Notes under the pieces: generated by a model
What the model was told of the DNA's origin: nothing
Database searches by the model: none
The model's input: the letters and a program-made list of their open reading frames with translations, nothing else
Origin: Phenylobacterium sp.
Lineage (GTDB): Bacteria > Pseudomonadota > Alphaproteobacteria > Caulobacterales > Caulobacteraceae
Assembly (NCBI RefSeq): GCF_019636135.1
Contig: NZ_JAHBYD010000005.1
Location: forward strand, 1 to 64,000
DNA length: 64,000 nucleotides
Direction of reading: 5' to 3'
Made by a program: the position numbers and the translations under genes
Shown here: piece by piece, positions 1 through 8,952 of the stretch
Layout of the letters: every line of letters starts with the position of its first letter
Position numbering within the stretch: the stretch's first letter is position 1

Positions 1-111
1 CCCAAGGCCGGCGGCCCGCACGCGCTGCTGCGCTACGCCGTGGAGCGGGCCGTCAGCGTCAACATCACGGCCCAGGGCGGCGACCCCGCGTTGCTCAACC
101 TGGACGCCTGA
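1..111 (+). CDS. putA: PutA C-terminal end (proline dehydrogenase / P5C dehydrogenase), partial
   Basis: Only the last 36 codons are in the window; the reading frame is open from base 1 to a TGA at 109-111. The translation begins PKAGGPHALLRYAVERAVSV and continues to ...NLDA. The PKAGGP motif followed by a YxxxERxVSVN stretch is the usual carboxy end of the bifunctional PutA flavoenzyme, which oxidises proline to glutamate through pyrroline-5-carboxylate. The identification rests on this short tail and on recall of the family; a stand-alone P5C dehydrogenase of the same family would end similarly. The gene is followed after about 75 bases by a convergent oxidoreductase gene. Confidence 0.72.
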   Translation, partial: PKAGGPHALLRYAVERAVSVNITAQGGDPALLNLDA

Positions 112-187
112 GACCGAGCTCTCCCCCGAGGAGGCCATCCCGGACCTGACCGCGCGGGCGGACGGGGCCGGGACGGCCGTCGGCGGA

Positions 188-1300
188 TCAGAGCAGCCGC
201 GACGGGCCGAGGTCGGCGGCGGTGACGCCTTGCGCCTTCAGCGCCGCGTGGATGTCGCCGGTCGTGGCCAGCGCGGCGGCGGCCATGGCGAGGGCCGGGG
301 CGGTCTGGATGCCGTAGCCGCCCTGGCCCGCGAGCCACAGGAAGGCGGGCTCGCGCGGGTCGGGGCCGACGACGGGGATGCGGTCGGGCGCGAAGGTGCG
401 CAGGCCGGCCCAGCGGTGGGCCACGCGGCGCACGGTCTCGGTCGTGGCCTGCTCGAAGGCGTCGACGGCGATGGCGACGTCCATCTCGTCGGGCTGGGCG
501 TCGCAGGGCTCGCTGGGCGTCTCGTCGGCGGGCGACAGCATCAGGCCGCCGCCGTCGGGCCGGAAGTAGAACGTCTCCTCCACGTCGATGACGAAGGGCC
601 AGTCGGCGAGGCCGTCCTTCATCGCCGGCTCGATCTTGAGCGCGGTGCGGCGGAGCGGCGTGAGCCCCAGGTCGCCGAGCCCCGCCAGGCGGCCGACCTC
701 CCCCGCCCAGGCGCCGGCAGCGTTCACGACGGCGTCGGCCCGGAACTCGCCTACGGGCGTGCGCACGCGCCAGCCTCCGGCGACGCGGTCGAGCCCCGTG
801 ACGCGGGCCCCCGTGACGAGCTGCGCCCCGCGGGCCTTCGCCAGGCGCAGGAAGCCCTGCAGCACGGCGTCCACGTCGATGTCGGCGGTGGCCTCGTTGA
901 TCGCGCCCGACCAGTCGATCCCGGGCCGCAGGATCGGCGAGAGCCGCAGGATCTCCTCGCGCCCTACGGGGCGCAGCGCCGAACCGTGCGTCTCCAGCAT
1001 GGCCGCCAGCGCTTCGGCCTGCTCGGGCCGGGCGATCTCGAGCTCGGCGCGCGGGCGCACCAGCGGGTGCTCTGCGAAGCCGGCCGGCGGGTTCCAGAAG
1101 AAGTCGCGGCTGGCGCGGGTGGCGGCGCAGACGATGGGGTGGCCGTAGGTGTCGATGTAGCTCGCGGCCGAGCGGCCGGTGGTGTGATAGCCAGGCTGGT
1201 CCTCGGCCTCGAGGATCGCGACCGGCCCGTGCTCGGCCAGGAAGGCGGCGGCCGAGGCGCCGGCCAGGCCCGCGCCGATGACGATGAAACGGCTCTGCAT
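188..1300 (-). CDS. FAD-dependent oxidoreductase of the DAO (D-amino acid oxidase) family
   Basis: The 370-residue product starts MQSRFIVIGAGLAGASAAA, an N-terminal Rossmann dinucleotide-binding motif (GxGxxGxxxA) for FAD. A GRSAASY motif near residue 50 and a C-terminal GQGGYGIQTAPA segment that closes around the flavin are both typical of the glycine/D-amino acid oxidase (DadA-like) family. It should oxidise an amine or 2-hydroxy acid; the substrate cannot be told from sequence. The start is set by the family N-terminus; the frame stays open far upstream, but that part is antisense to the next gene and looks like a shadow. It is convergent with putA and divergent from the SLC13 permease, with a 93-base shared upstream gap. 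A link to proline or hydroxyproline catabolism is possible from the position beside putA but is inference. Confidence 0.85.
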   Translation of the reverse strand: MQSRFIVIGAGLAGASAAAFLAEHGPVAILEAEDQPGYHTTGRSAASYIDTYGHPIVCAATRASRDFFWNPPAGFAEHPLVRPRAELEIARPEQAEALAAMLETHGSALRPVGREEILRLSPILRPGIDWSGAINEATADIDVDAVLQGFLRLAKARGAQLVTGARVTGLDRVAGGWRVRTPVGEFRADAVVNAAGAWAGEVGRLAGLGDLGLTPLRRTALKIEPAMKDGLADWPFVIDVEETFYFRPDGGGLMLSPADETPSEPCDAQPDEMDVAIAVDAFEQATTETVRRVAHRWAGLRTFAPDRIPVVGPDPREPAFLWLAGQGGYGIQTAPALAMAAAALATTGDIHAALKAQGVTAADLGPSRLL

Positions 1301-1393
1301 CCGTCCCTTCTGCGGCGCCGGCGCGCCCGCGTCCACGCAGCCGAACGGCTCCGCTTGCGTTGAACAGGTCGGGATAGTCGAGGGACAGGGATC

Positions 1394-3178
1394 TTGACGC
1401 TTCAGCAGGCGCTGGCGTTCGCGCTGGTGGGCGCGACGATCGTCGGCTTCATCTGGGGCCGCTGGCGCTACGACGCGGTCGCGCTCGGGGCGTTGCTGGT
1501 CGGCGTGGCGCTGAACGTCGTGCCGGCGAAGGCGGCGTTCGACGGGTTCAGGAACGACATCACCGTGATCATCGCCTGCGCCCTGGTGGTGAGCGCGGCG
1601 TTCGCCAAGTCGGGCGTGGTGGAGGCGGTGCTGCGGCCGATCCTCGGCCGGCTGAAGGGCCAGGCCTCGCAGGTGGCGCTGTTCGCCGGCGCCGTGACCC
1701 TGCTCTCCATGGTGACCAAGAACGTGGGCGCGCTCGCGATCATGCTGCCCATCGCGCTGTCGGTGGCGAAGCGGACGGGCACGCCGCCGTCGCGGCTGCT
1801 GATGCCGATGTCGTTCGGGGCGCTGCTGGGCGGCACGGTCACGCTGGTCGGCACCTCGCCCAACATCATCGTCAGCCAGGTGCGCGAGGAGGTGCTGGGC
1901 CGGCCGTTCGGCATGTACGACTACGCGCCGGTGGGCCTGGGCGTGACGGCGGCCGGGCTCGCGTTCCTGGTGGTGGGCTTCCGGCTGCTGCCGAAGCACC
2001 GGCCGACGCCGGAGACGATGGACGCCGCACTGGCGGCCAACCCCTACGTGACCGAGGTGGAGATCCCGGGAAGCTGGGACATGACGCGGGCGACCACCGT
2101 GGCCAAGCTGGGGCGCATCGCGCAGGGCGACGTGCGCGTGCTGGCGCTGCTGCGCGAGGGGGAGCGCCACGCCCCGCCGCACCCCAACGTGCGGCCGCGG
2201 ACCGGCGACGTGCTGCTGCTGGAGGGCGAGCACCAGGCGCTGGACGACCTGATCGCGCGGCTGAAGCTCCGGATCACCCGCGCCGACCGCCCCATCGTGA
2301 TCGAGACCCCCACCGAGGAGGCGCGGGTGGTCGAGGCGGTGATCGGGCCGGACTCGCCGCTGGTGGGCCATTCGGTGCGCGAGGCCGACCTGCACACGGC
2401 GCACGGGCTGAAGCTGCTGGCGGTGAGCCGCACCGGCTATCGCATCTCGAGCGCGCTGCGGACCCTGAAGCTGCGCGCTGGCGACATCGTGGTGCTGGAG
2501 GGCTCGGAACGGACGCTGCCGGGCGCGATGAAGATGCTGGGCTTCCTGCCGCTGGCCGAGCGCGAGGTGCGGCTGGGCGGCATCCGCCACACCTGGGGCC
2601 CGCCGCTGATCCTGGCCGGCGCCATGGTGCTGGTGGCGTTCCAGGCCGTGCCGGTGGCCATCGCCTTCTTCGCCGCGGCCATGCTGATGATCGCCATCGG
2701 CGCGATCCGGATGCGCGAGGCCTATGCGGCGCTGGACGGGCCGCTGCTGGTGCTGATCGCCGCGCTGATCCCGGTCTCGGACGCGATCCGCGCGACCGGC
2801 GGGGCGGACCTGATCGCCCAGACGCTGGCCCACCTGTTCCAGGGGCGTCCGCCGATCCTGGCGCTGGGCGCGGTGATGGCGGTGGCGATGGCGGCGACCC
2901 CGTTCCTGAACAATGCCGCCACGGTGCTGATCGTGGCCCCCATCGGGGCCAGCCTCGCCAAGCTGCTGGGCCTCAACCCCGATCCGTTCCTGATGGCGGT
3001 GGCGATGGGCGCGGCCTGCGACTTCCTCACGCCCATCGGCCACCAGTGCAACACCCTGGTCATGGCGCCGGGCGGCTACCGCTTCGGGGACTATCCACGC
3101 CTCGGCGCGCCGCTGACGCTGCTGGTGCTCGTCGCCGGCACGGCGCTGATCGCGCTGGTATGGCCACTGGCGGGGTAG
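1394..3178 (+). CDS. SLC13/DASS-type permease with two central RCK_C (TrkA-C) domains
   Basis: The 594-residue protein has membrane helices at both ends and a soluble middle. Helices 1-6 (about residues 1-200) include the SLC13 hairpin region around TLVGTSPNIIVSQ. Residues about 205-390 form two RCK_C-like repeats (for example GDVLLLEGEHQALDDL and GDIVVLEGSERTL). The second membrane half follows with a PFLNNAATVLIVAP motif and TPIGHQCNTLVMAPGGYRFGDY, both diagnostic of the CitMHS/SLC13 group. It likely moves a di- or tricarboxylate, sulfate or other anion with Na+ or H+ across the inner membrane, gated by a ligand of the RCK_C domains. The start is a TTG preceded by an AGGGACAGGG purine run. 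The substrate is not determinable here. Confidence 0.88.
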   Translation: MTLQQALAFALVGATIVGFIWGRWRYDAVALGALLVGVALNVVPAKAAFDGFRNDITVIIACALVVSAAFAKSGVVEAVLRPILGRLKGQASQVALFAGAVTLLSMVTKNVGALAIMLPIALSVAKRTGTPPSRLLMPMSFGALLGGTVTLVGTSPNIIVSQVREEVLGRPFGMYDYAPVGLGVTAAGLAFLVVGFRLLPKHRPTPETMDAALAANPYVTEVEIPGSWDMTRATTVAKLGRIAQGDVRVLALLREGERHAPPHPNVRPRTGDVLLLEGEHQALDDLIARLKLRITRADRPIVIETPTEEARVVEAVIGPDSPLVGHSVREADLHTAHGLKLLAVSRTGYRISSALRTLKLRAGDIVVLEGSERTLPGAMKMLGFLPLAEREVRLGGIRHTWGPPLILAGAMVLVAFQAVPVAIAFFAAAMLMIAIGAIRMREAYAALDGPLLVLIAALIPVSDAIRATGGADLIAQTLAHLFQGRPPILALGAVMAVAMAATPFLNNAATVLIVAPIGASLAKLLGLNPDPFLMAVAMGAACDFLTPIGHQCNTLVMAPGGYRFGDYPRLGAPLTLLVLVAGTALIALVWPLAG

Positions 3179-3243
3179 GTGTTCACAAGCTCGTGAATCG
3201 GGTCGCCGTTAAGGAATCCCGTCCGAGACGGGCGGGGTGCGCG

Positions 3244-3258
3244 TTAAGGTCTCGTTAG
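3244..3258 (+). promoter_or_regulatory. Candidate CtrA box upstream of nrdA
   Basis: TTAA at 3244-3247, seven bases, then TTAG at 3255-3258: seven of eight conserved positions of the Caulobacterales CtrA motif TTAA-N7-TTAA. It lies about 160 bases before nrdA. Three GANTC methylation sites (3195-3199, 3214-3218, 3296-3300) share the 236-base gap. Binding is inferred from the motif only. Confidence 0.45.
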
Positions 3259-3312
3259 CGAAAAAGTCTGTGCGCGAGCGGGCCCCCTCATTGACGAGTC
3301 AAACGACCAATG

Positions 3313-3360
3313 GCCCCATATGTGGGTTGTCGCGGCGCAGGCCGACACAACATGTAGGGG
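3313..3360 (+). promoter_or_regulatory. Tandem NrdR boxes upstream of nrdA
   Basis: Box 2 at 3345-3360 (ACACAACATGTAGGGG) fits the known NrdR palindrome (acaCwAtATaTwGtgt) at about 12 of 16 positions. Box 1 at 3313-3328, around the core ATATGT at 3318-3323, is weaker (about 9 of 16). The two cores are exactly 32 bases apart, the three-helical-turn spacing known for paired NrdR boxes. NrdR is the ATP/dATP-sensing repressor of ribonucleotide reductase genes. The right-hand box ends 55 bases before the nrdA start. Confidence 0.62.
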
Positions 3361-3414
3361 CTGGAGGCGGGCTGGGGAGACGACCCCGCTTCCGACGAGA
3401 GCGGGTCGAGGGAC

Positions 3415-5277
3415 ATGAGCGAAGCGGCGAAGGTTGGGATTGCCGAGACTTCTGAGCGGGTTGCGCCGTCGCAGCCGGTGCGGCCGCAACTGCAACTGGT
3501 GCGCAAGGTCGAGGTCGACCGGTCGCGCGACGCGCTGCTGACCGACTTCGGCAAGACCACGCTGGAGGATCGCTACCTGCTGCCCGGCGAGAGCTACCAG
3601 GACATGTTCGCCCGCGTCGCGACCGCGTTCGCCGACGACGCCGACCACGCCCAGCGCATCTACGACTACATCTCGCGCCTGTGGTTCATGCCGGCGACGC
3701 CGGTGCTGTCGAACGGCGGCGCCCAGCGGGGCCTGCCGATCTCCTGCTTCCTGAACGCGGTGCCCGACAACCTCGAAGGCATCGTCGGCGTCTGGAACGA
3801 GAACGTGGCGCTGGCCTCGAACGGCGGCGGCATCGGCACCTACTGGGGCGGCGTCCGCTCGATCGGCGAGAAGGTGAAGGGCGCGGGCCAGACCAGCGGC
3901 ATCATCCCCTTCATCCGCGTGATGGACTCGCTCACGCTGGCGATCAGCCAGGGCTCGCTACGCCGTGGCTCGGCGGCGGTCTACCTCGACGTCCACCACC
4001 CCGAGATCGAGGAGTTCCTCGAAATCCGCAAGCCCAGCGGCGACTTCAACCGCAAGAGCCTGAACCTCCACCACGGCCTCAACATCACCGACGAGTTCAT
4101 GGAGGCGGTGCGCGACGGGGCCATGTTCGGCCTGCGCTCGCCCAAGACCGGCGAGGTGATCCGCGAGGTCGACGCCCGCTCGCTCTGGCAGAAGATCCTG
4201 GAGATCCGCCTGCAGACCGGCGAGCCCTACCTGATCTTCTCCGACACCGTGAACCGCATGATGCCGCAGCACCAGCGCGATCTCGGCCTCACGGTACGCC
4301 AGTCGAACCTGTGCAGCGAGATCATGCTGCACACCGGCAAGGACCACCAGGGCCTGGAGCGGACCGCCGTCTGCTGCCTCTCGTCGGTCAACGCCGAGAC
4401 CTTCCTGGAATGGCGCGACCATCCGACGTTCGTCGAGGACGTCATGCGCTTCCTCGACAACGTGCTGGAGGACTTCATCGTCCGCGCGCCCCCCGAGATG
4501 AAGAACGCGGTCTACGCCGCGCGCCGGGAACGGTCCGTGGGCCTCGGCCTCATGGGTTTCCACTCGTTCCTGCAGAGCCAGAACGTGCCCTTCGAGAGCG
4601 CGATGGCCAAGAGCTGGAACATGCGCCTCTTCAAGACGCTGCGCCGCCAGTGCGACGCGGCCTCGCGCAAGCTGGCCGCCGAGCGCGGCCCGTGCCCGGA
4701 CGCGGCCGATCGCGGCGTGATGGAGCGCTTTTCCCACAAGCTGGCGATCGCGCCGACCGCCTCGATCTCGATCATCTGCGGCGGGACCTCGGCCGGCATC
4801 GAGCCGATCCCGGCCAACATCTACACGCACAAGACGCTCAGCGGCACCTTCGCGGTGAAGAACCCCTACCTGGAGAAGATCCTCGACGGGGTGGGCCAGA
4901 ACACGCCCGCGACCTGGGACTCGATCCTGGCCCACGAGGGCTCGGTGCAGCACCTCGACTTCCTCGGCCAGGACGACAAGGACGTCTACAAGACGGCCTT
5001 CGAGATCGACCAGCGCTGGGTGGTGGAGCTCGCCGCCGACCGCACGCCCGACATCTGCCAGAGCCAGTCGGTGAACGTCTTCCTGCCCGGCGACGTCGAC
5101 AAGTGGGACCTGCACATGCTGCACTGGACGGCGTGGGAGCGCGGCTGCAAGTCGCTCTACTACCTGCGCTCCAAGTCGGTGCAGCGGGCCAGCCACGCGG
5201 GCGGCGAAGAGGTCGCCGCCGTCGAGATGCAGGTCGAAGGCAGGACCGACTACGAGGAATGCCTGGCCTGCCAGTAG
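3415..5277 (+). CDS. nrdA: Class Ia ribonucleoside-diphosphate reductase alpha subunit, without ATP-cone
   Basis: This large catalytic subunit reduces ribonucleoside diphosphates to deoxyribonucleotides in the cytosol, using a radical delivered by the NrdB beta subunit. At 620 residues it is much shorter than E. coli NrdA (761): after a variable 35-residue lead it goes directly into the catalytic barrel (FMPATPVLSN, SCFLNAVPDN with the first redox Cys at 111, NLCSEIMLHT, CCLSSVN). No N-terminal ATP-cone is present. The tail ends EECLACQ, the mobile Cys616/Cys619 pair that is re-reduced by thioredoxin or glutaredoxin. The ATG start has a GAGGGAC ribosome site. The upstream gap contains paired NrdR boxes, a CtrA-like box and three GANTC sites. 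No nrdB is adjacent in the window; the next gene is murJ. Confidence 0.94.
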   Translation: MSEAAKVGIAETSERVAPSQPVRPQLQLVRKVEVDRSRDALLTDFGKTTLEDRYLLPGESYQDMFARVATAFADDADHAQRIYDYISRLWFMPATPVLSNGGAQRGLPISCFLNAVPDNLEGIVGVWNENVALASNGGGIGTYWGGVRSIGEKVKGAGQTSGIIPFIRVMDSLTLAISQGSLRRGSAAVYLDVHHPEIEEFLEIRKPSGDFNRKSLNLHHGLNITDEFMEAVRDGAMFGLRSPKTGEVIREVDARSLWQKILEIRLQTGEPYLIFSDTVNRMMPQHQRDLGLTVRQSNLCSEIMLHTGKDHQGLERTAVCCLSSVNAETFLEWRDHPTFVEDVMRFLDNVLEDFIVRAPPEMKNAVYAARRERSVGLGLMGFHSFLQSQNVPFESAMAKSWNMRLFKTLRRQCDAASRKLAAERGPCPDAADRGVMERFSHKLAIAPTASISIICGGTSAGIEPIPANIYTHKTLSGTFAVKNPYLEKILDGVGQNTPATWDSILAHEGSVQHLDFLGQDDKDVYKTAFEIDQRWVVELAADRTPDICQSQSVNVFLPGDVDKWDLHMLHWTAWERGCKSLYYLRSKSVQRASHAGGEEVAAVEMQVEGRTDYEECLACQ

Positions 5278-5412
5278 GCCGGCGGGTTCGGAGCGCGGCG
5301 AGGACACGCGAACGCCGTAGCCCGGGCGGCGCCTGCATCGATATTCCACGGGCCGCCGCCGGGCCGGCGCGCTAGGTTGACGCCCCGCCCCGACGCAGCC
5401 GACTGACGCCCC

Positions 5413-7074
5413 GTGAGCAAGACCCCGCGCGCCGCCCCGAAAGCCGCGACGAAACAGGGCGGCCTGATCCGCTCGTCGGCGATCTTCGCCGGGCTGACGA
5501 TGGTCAGCCGGGTCATGGGCCTAGTGCGCGACCTCGTGATCACCGCGCGCCTGGGCGCCAGCCAGACCATCGCGGCCGACGCCTACTATACCGCGCTGGC
5601 CTTCCCGAACCTCTTCCGCCGCATCTTCGCCGAGGGCGCCTTCGCCGCGGCCTTCGTGCCGATGTACTCGCGGAAGCTCGCGGGCGCCCAGGGTGAGAAG
5701 GGGGGCGAAGAGGACGCCGACCGCTTCGCCTCCGACGCCGCGGCCACGGTCGCCGTCGCCACCGTCGCGGTGATGCTGGCCGCCCAGCTCGCGATGCCGT
5801 GGCTGATGTACGTGATCAACCCGGGCTACGCGGACGACCCGGCCAAGTTCCGGCTGTCCTGGATGCTGACCCAGGTGACCATGCCCTACCTGCCCTGCAT
5901 GGCGCTGGCGGCGCTCTACTCCGGCGTCCTGAACGCGCGGGGCCGCTTCATCGTCTCCGCCGCCTATCCGACCATCCTCAACCTCGTCATGCTGGCGATG
6001 GTGCTGCCGCAGCACGACCCGGTGCAGGCGGCGTGGTGGGCCTCGGCGGGCGTGGTGATCGCCGGGATCGGGCAGGCGGGCATCTGCTGGTGGGGCGCGC
6101 GGCGCACCGGCGCGCGGCTGCGCCTGGTCCGGCCCCGCCTGACGCCCGAGATGCGGAGCCTGATCAGGCTCGCGGTGCCGGCGGCCGTCGCCAACAGCGC
6201 CACCCAGATCAACATCTTCATCTCCGGCATCCTCGCCTCGCAGATCGCCGGCATGCGCGTCTGGATGACGGTGGCCGACCGCCTCTACCAGCTCCCCATG
6301 AGCCTGGTGGGCGTCGCCATCGGCGTGGCCCTGCTGCCGCGCCTCTCGCAGTCCCTGCAACGCGACGACCACGACGACGCCCAGGCCGCCATGGACCAGG
6401 GCGTGGTCTTCGCGCTCGCCCTCAGCCTGCCCGCCGCCGCGGCCCTGATGGCGCTGCCCGTCTGGCTGATCGACGGCTTCTTCACCCGCGGCGAGTTCAC
6501 GCTGAAGGACGCCGAGGCGACCGGCGCGCTGCTCTTCCACTACGGCTGGGGCGTGCCCGCCTTCGTGCTGCTGCGCATCCTCCAGCCCGCCTTCTTCGCG
6601 CGGCAGGACACGAAGACGCCGATGCGATTCTCGCTGATCTCGGTGGCGGTGAACATCGGCCTGGGCGTCGGCCTCTTCTGGCTGCTGGGCTTCCAGGGCG
6701 TGGCGATCGCCACCTCCGTGGCCGCCTGGGTCACGGTCGCACAGATGTGGGTCACGCTCACCCGTCGCGACGTCTGGAGACCCTCGGCCCGCGCCGCCGG
6801 CAAGATCGTGCGCGTGGCCGTGGCCAGCGCGGCGCTGGGCGCCATCCTCTTCGCCGCCGCCCTCTTCCGCCCGCAGATCGAGGGCGTCATCGGCGGCGTC
6901 CTGCCCGGCGGCCACGGCGCCAAGGAGATCGCCATCCTGCTGGTCTCGGCCATGGGCCTCGCGCTCTACCCGGCCCTCCTCTTCGCCTCCGGCGGCATCA
7001 CCCCCGCCGAAGCCCGCGCCGCCTTCCGCCGCCGCAAGGGCGACCCGGCCGCGACGCCGGCGGACATGGGGTAG
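5413..7074 (+). CDS. murJ: Lipid II flippase MurJ
   Basis: This 553-residue polytopic inner-membrane protein of the MOP superfamily flips lipid II to the periplasm for peptidoglycan synthesis. The N-terminal segment after about 20 basic residues reads SSAIFAGLTMVSRVMGLVRD, the MurJ signature, and is followed by ADAYYTALAFPNLFRRIFAEGAFAAAFVPMY. About 14 hydrophobic helices can be seen. ARQDTKTPMRFS near residue 400 is also family-typical. The length is near normal for MurJ (about 510-550). The start is GTG, chosen because translation from there gives the short basic N-terminus expected. It stands 135 bases after nrdA and 311 bases before trpS, with a large inverted repeat in the following gap. 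Confidence 0.95.
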   Translation: MSKTPRAAPKAATKQGGLIRSSAIFAGLTMVSRVMGLVRDLVITARLGASQTIAADAYYTALAFPNLFRRIFAEGAFAAAFVPMYSRKLAGAQGEKGGEEDADRFASDAAATVAVATVAVMLAAQLAMPWLMYVINPGYADDPAKFRLSWMLTQVTMPYLPCMALAALYSGVLNARGRFIVSAAYPTILNLVMLAMVLPQHDPVQAAWWASAGVVIAGIGQAGICWWGARRTGARLRLVRPRLTPEMRSLIRLAVPAAVANSATQINIFISGILASQIAGMRVWMTVADRLYQLPMSLVGVAIGVALLPRLSQSLQRDDHDDAQAAMDQGVVFALALSLPAAAALMALPVWLIDGFFTRGEFTLKDAEATGALLFHYGWGVPAFVLLRILQPAFFARQDTKTPMRFSLISVAVNIGLGVGLFWLLGFQGVAIATSVAAWVTVAQMWVTLTRRDVWRPSARAAGKIVRVAVASAALGAILFAAALFRPQIEGVIGGVLPGGHGAKEIAILLVSAMGLALYPALLFASGGITPAEARAAFRRRKGDPAATPADMG

Positions 7075-7102
7075 CAACCTCCTCTCCCTCCCGCCCCCTT
7101 CC

Positions 7103-7245
7103 GGAACGTCATCCCCGGCCCTGTGCCGGGGATCCATGGTTCAGCCGACTAGGCGCCCGGTATTGGGCCGCGCCGCGCGGCCCAACCCCCAACTCAAGGC
7201 CAGCGGACGGATGGATCCCCGGCACAGGGCCGGGGATGACGTTCC
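7103..7245. repeat. Perfect 35-base inverted repeat (REP-like family A) between murJ and trpS
   Basis: Arms at 7103-7137 and 7211-7245 are exact reverse complements of each other, separated by 73 bases. Each arm is itself partly palindromic (CCCCGGCCCTGTGCCGGGG). The loop holds a second GC-rich hairpin around 7170-7185 (GGGCCGCGCCGCGCGGCCC). A related sequence occurs at 20383-20415. It fills most of the 311-base gap after murJ and could terminate transcription or form a cruciform. Confidence 0.85.
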
Positions 7246-7385
7246 TTGGGGGTGTGGGTTGTGATCCTGCCCTCGACCCGCTATCCACCGCCCATGGTTC
7301 TTCTCACCTGGCGATGGCGCTGATCGGCTGACCCGTCCATTCGGGCCTTGCGCCCGCACGTCCGTTCCCTAGAGAAGCCAGTCCC

Positions 7386-8420
7386 ATGACCGACCAAGCC
7401 CCAGCCCCCTACGCGGGTCCTGAACGCGTGCTCTCGGGCGTCCAGCCCACGGGCGACCTGCACCTCGGCAACTACCTCGGCGCGCTGGTGAAGTTCGCGC
7501 GCCTGCAGCACGAGATCGAGACCTTCATCTTCGTGGCCGACATGCACGCCATCACCGAGTTCCAGGACCCGGCGAAGCTGAAGAACCAGGTACGCGAGAT
7601 CGCCGCCGCCTACCTGGCCACCGGCCTCGACCCCAAGGTCGCCACCATCTTCGCCCAGTCGGCCGTGCCCGAGCACGCCGAGCTGGCGTGGGTGTTCAAC
7701 TGCGTCGCCCGCCTCGGCTGGGTCGACCGCATGACCCAGTTCAAGGACAAGGCCGGCAAGCACAAGGAGCGCTCGTCGGTGGGCCTCTACACCTACCCGG
7801 TGCTCCAGGCGGCCGACATCCTGATCTACAAGGCCACCAAGGTGCCGGTGGGCGAGGACCAGCGTCAGCACCTCGAACTCACCCGCGACATCGCCCAGAA
7901 GTTCAACAACGACTTCGGGGCTCCCGGCTACTTCCCGCTCCCCGAGGCCCTGACCCAGGGCCCTGGCGCGAGGGTGATGAGCCTGCGCGACGGCACGGCC
8001 AAGATGAGCAAGTCCGACCCGTCGGACCAGTCGCGCATCAACCTGACCGACGACGCCGACGCCATCGCCGCCAAGGTCCGCAAGGCCCGCACCGACCCCG
8101 ATCCGCTACCCGAGACGACCGAGGGCCTGGAAGGCCGCGCCGAGGCGAAGAACCTCGTGGCGATCTACGCCGCCCTGGCCGGGACCACCGAAGCCGCGGT
8201 GCTCACCGAGTTCGCCGGCCAGGGCTTCGGCGCCTTCAAGCCCAGGCTCGCCGACCTGGCCGTCTCGGTCATGGGCCCCATCGGCGGCGAGATGCGCCGA
8301 CTGCTGGCCGACCCGGCCGAGATCGACCGCATCCTCGGCGCCGGCGCGGCGCGGGCGCGCGAGCTGGCGGCCCCGACCATGGCCGAGGTGCGGAAGCTCG
8401 TCGGCTTCTGGGCGGGCTAA
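7386..8420 (+). CDS. trpS: Tryptophanyl-tRNA synthetase
   Basis: Class I aminoacyl-tRNA synthetase that charges tRNA-Trp. The 344-residue product has the expected TrpRS length. It carries the HIGH-type motif as [18 protein letters not shown] near residue 18, the FVADMHAIT segment, [15 protein letters not shown] that contacts the substrate pocket, and the KMSKS loop as [17 protein letters not shown] near residue 205. The ATG start follows an AGAGAAG ribosome site. murJ and trpS are neighbours in many Caulobacterales genomes. The gene appears intact and ordinary. Confidence 0.97.
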   Translation: MTDQAPAPYAGPERVLSGVQPTGDLHLGNYLGALVKFARLQHEIETFIFVADMHAITEFQDPAKLKNQVREIAAAYLATGLDPKVATIFAQSAVPEHAELAWVFNCVARLGWVDRMTQFKDKAGKHKERSSVGLYTYPVLQAADILIYKATKVPVGEDQRQHLELTRDIAQKFNNDFGAPGYFPLPEALTQGPGARVMSLRDGTAKMSKSDPSDQSRINLTDDADAIAAKVRKARTDPDPLPETTEGLEGRAEAKNLVAIYAALAGTTEAAVLTEFAGQGFGAFKPRLADLAVSVMGPIGGEMRRLLADPAEIDRILGAGAARARELAAPTMAEVRKLVGFWAG

Positions 8421-8475
8421 TCCCCACCGGACGAGTGGGCTTGCGCGCGAACGCCGTCCGGCGCACCGTCCGGCC

Positions 8476-8952
8476 ATGAGCGTGCGGCGCAAGTTCCTCG
8501 TGGTGGCGGATGAGACCCCGGAGTTCCAGACGGCGCTCCGGTTCGCCTGCCGCCGCGCGCGCTCCACGGGCGGCTATGTGGCGCTGCTGAAGGTGATCAC
8601 CCCGGCCGTCTTCGAGCACTGGTCGGGCGTGCGCGAGGAGATCGCGCGGCAACTGCGCCAGGAGGCCGAGGCCGAGCTGCAGCAGGTGGCCGAGTACGTC
8701 CAGGCCGAGACCGGCCTGCCGCCCGAGTTCCTGATCAAGGAGGCCGACTCGACGCGCGCGGCACTGAAGGCCGTGCTGACCGACGATCCGGACATCAAGA
8801 TCATGGTGCTCGCCGCCGCGGTCGGCGGCCGCGGCCCGGGCGCACTGGTCGGCGCCATCGCCAAGGACGGCGTCACCTTCGGCGCCCGCAAGGTTCCCGT
8901 GACCATCGTCCCGGGCGACCTCACCGACGACGAGATCGCCGACCTCGCCTGA
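8476..8952 (+). CDS. UspA-family universal stress protein
   Basis: The 158-residue protein begins MSVRRKFLVVADETPEFQTA, the first beta strand and loop of the USP fold, and continues with LRFACRRARSTGGYVALLKVI. The C-terminal half has VLAAAVGGRGPGALVGAI followed by ARKVPVTIVPG, corresponding to the USP nucleotide-binding G-rich stretch and last strand, though the usual GxxGxxxxS motif is imperfect, so ATP binding is uncertain. USP proteins are soluble and stress-induced; the exact role is unknown. The gene starts 55 bases after trpS and may be co-transcribed. The family B inverted repeat begins at the base after its stop codon. Confidence 0.82.
   Translation: MSVRRKFLVVADETPEFQTALRFACRRARSTGGYVALLKVITPAVFEHWSGVREEIARQLRQEAEAELQQVAEYVQAETGLPPEFLIKEADSTRAALKAVLTDDPDIKIMVLAAAVGGRGPGALVGAIAKDGVTFGARKVPVTIVPGDLTDDEIADLA

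Noticed and set aside
1301..3043. Minus-strand open frame continuing upstream of the FAD oxidoreductase
   Set aside because: It is antisense to the SLC13 permease, rich in His/Arg/Gln shadow composition, and the oxidoreductase has a clear ATG with Rossmann motif at 1300.
3331..3345. DnaA box upstream of nrdA
   Set aside because: No nine-base match to TTATCCACA closer than chance was found in the gap.
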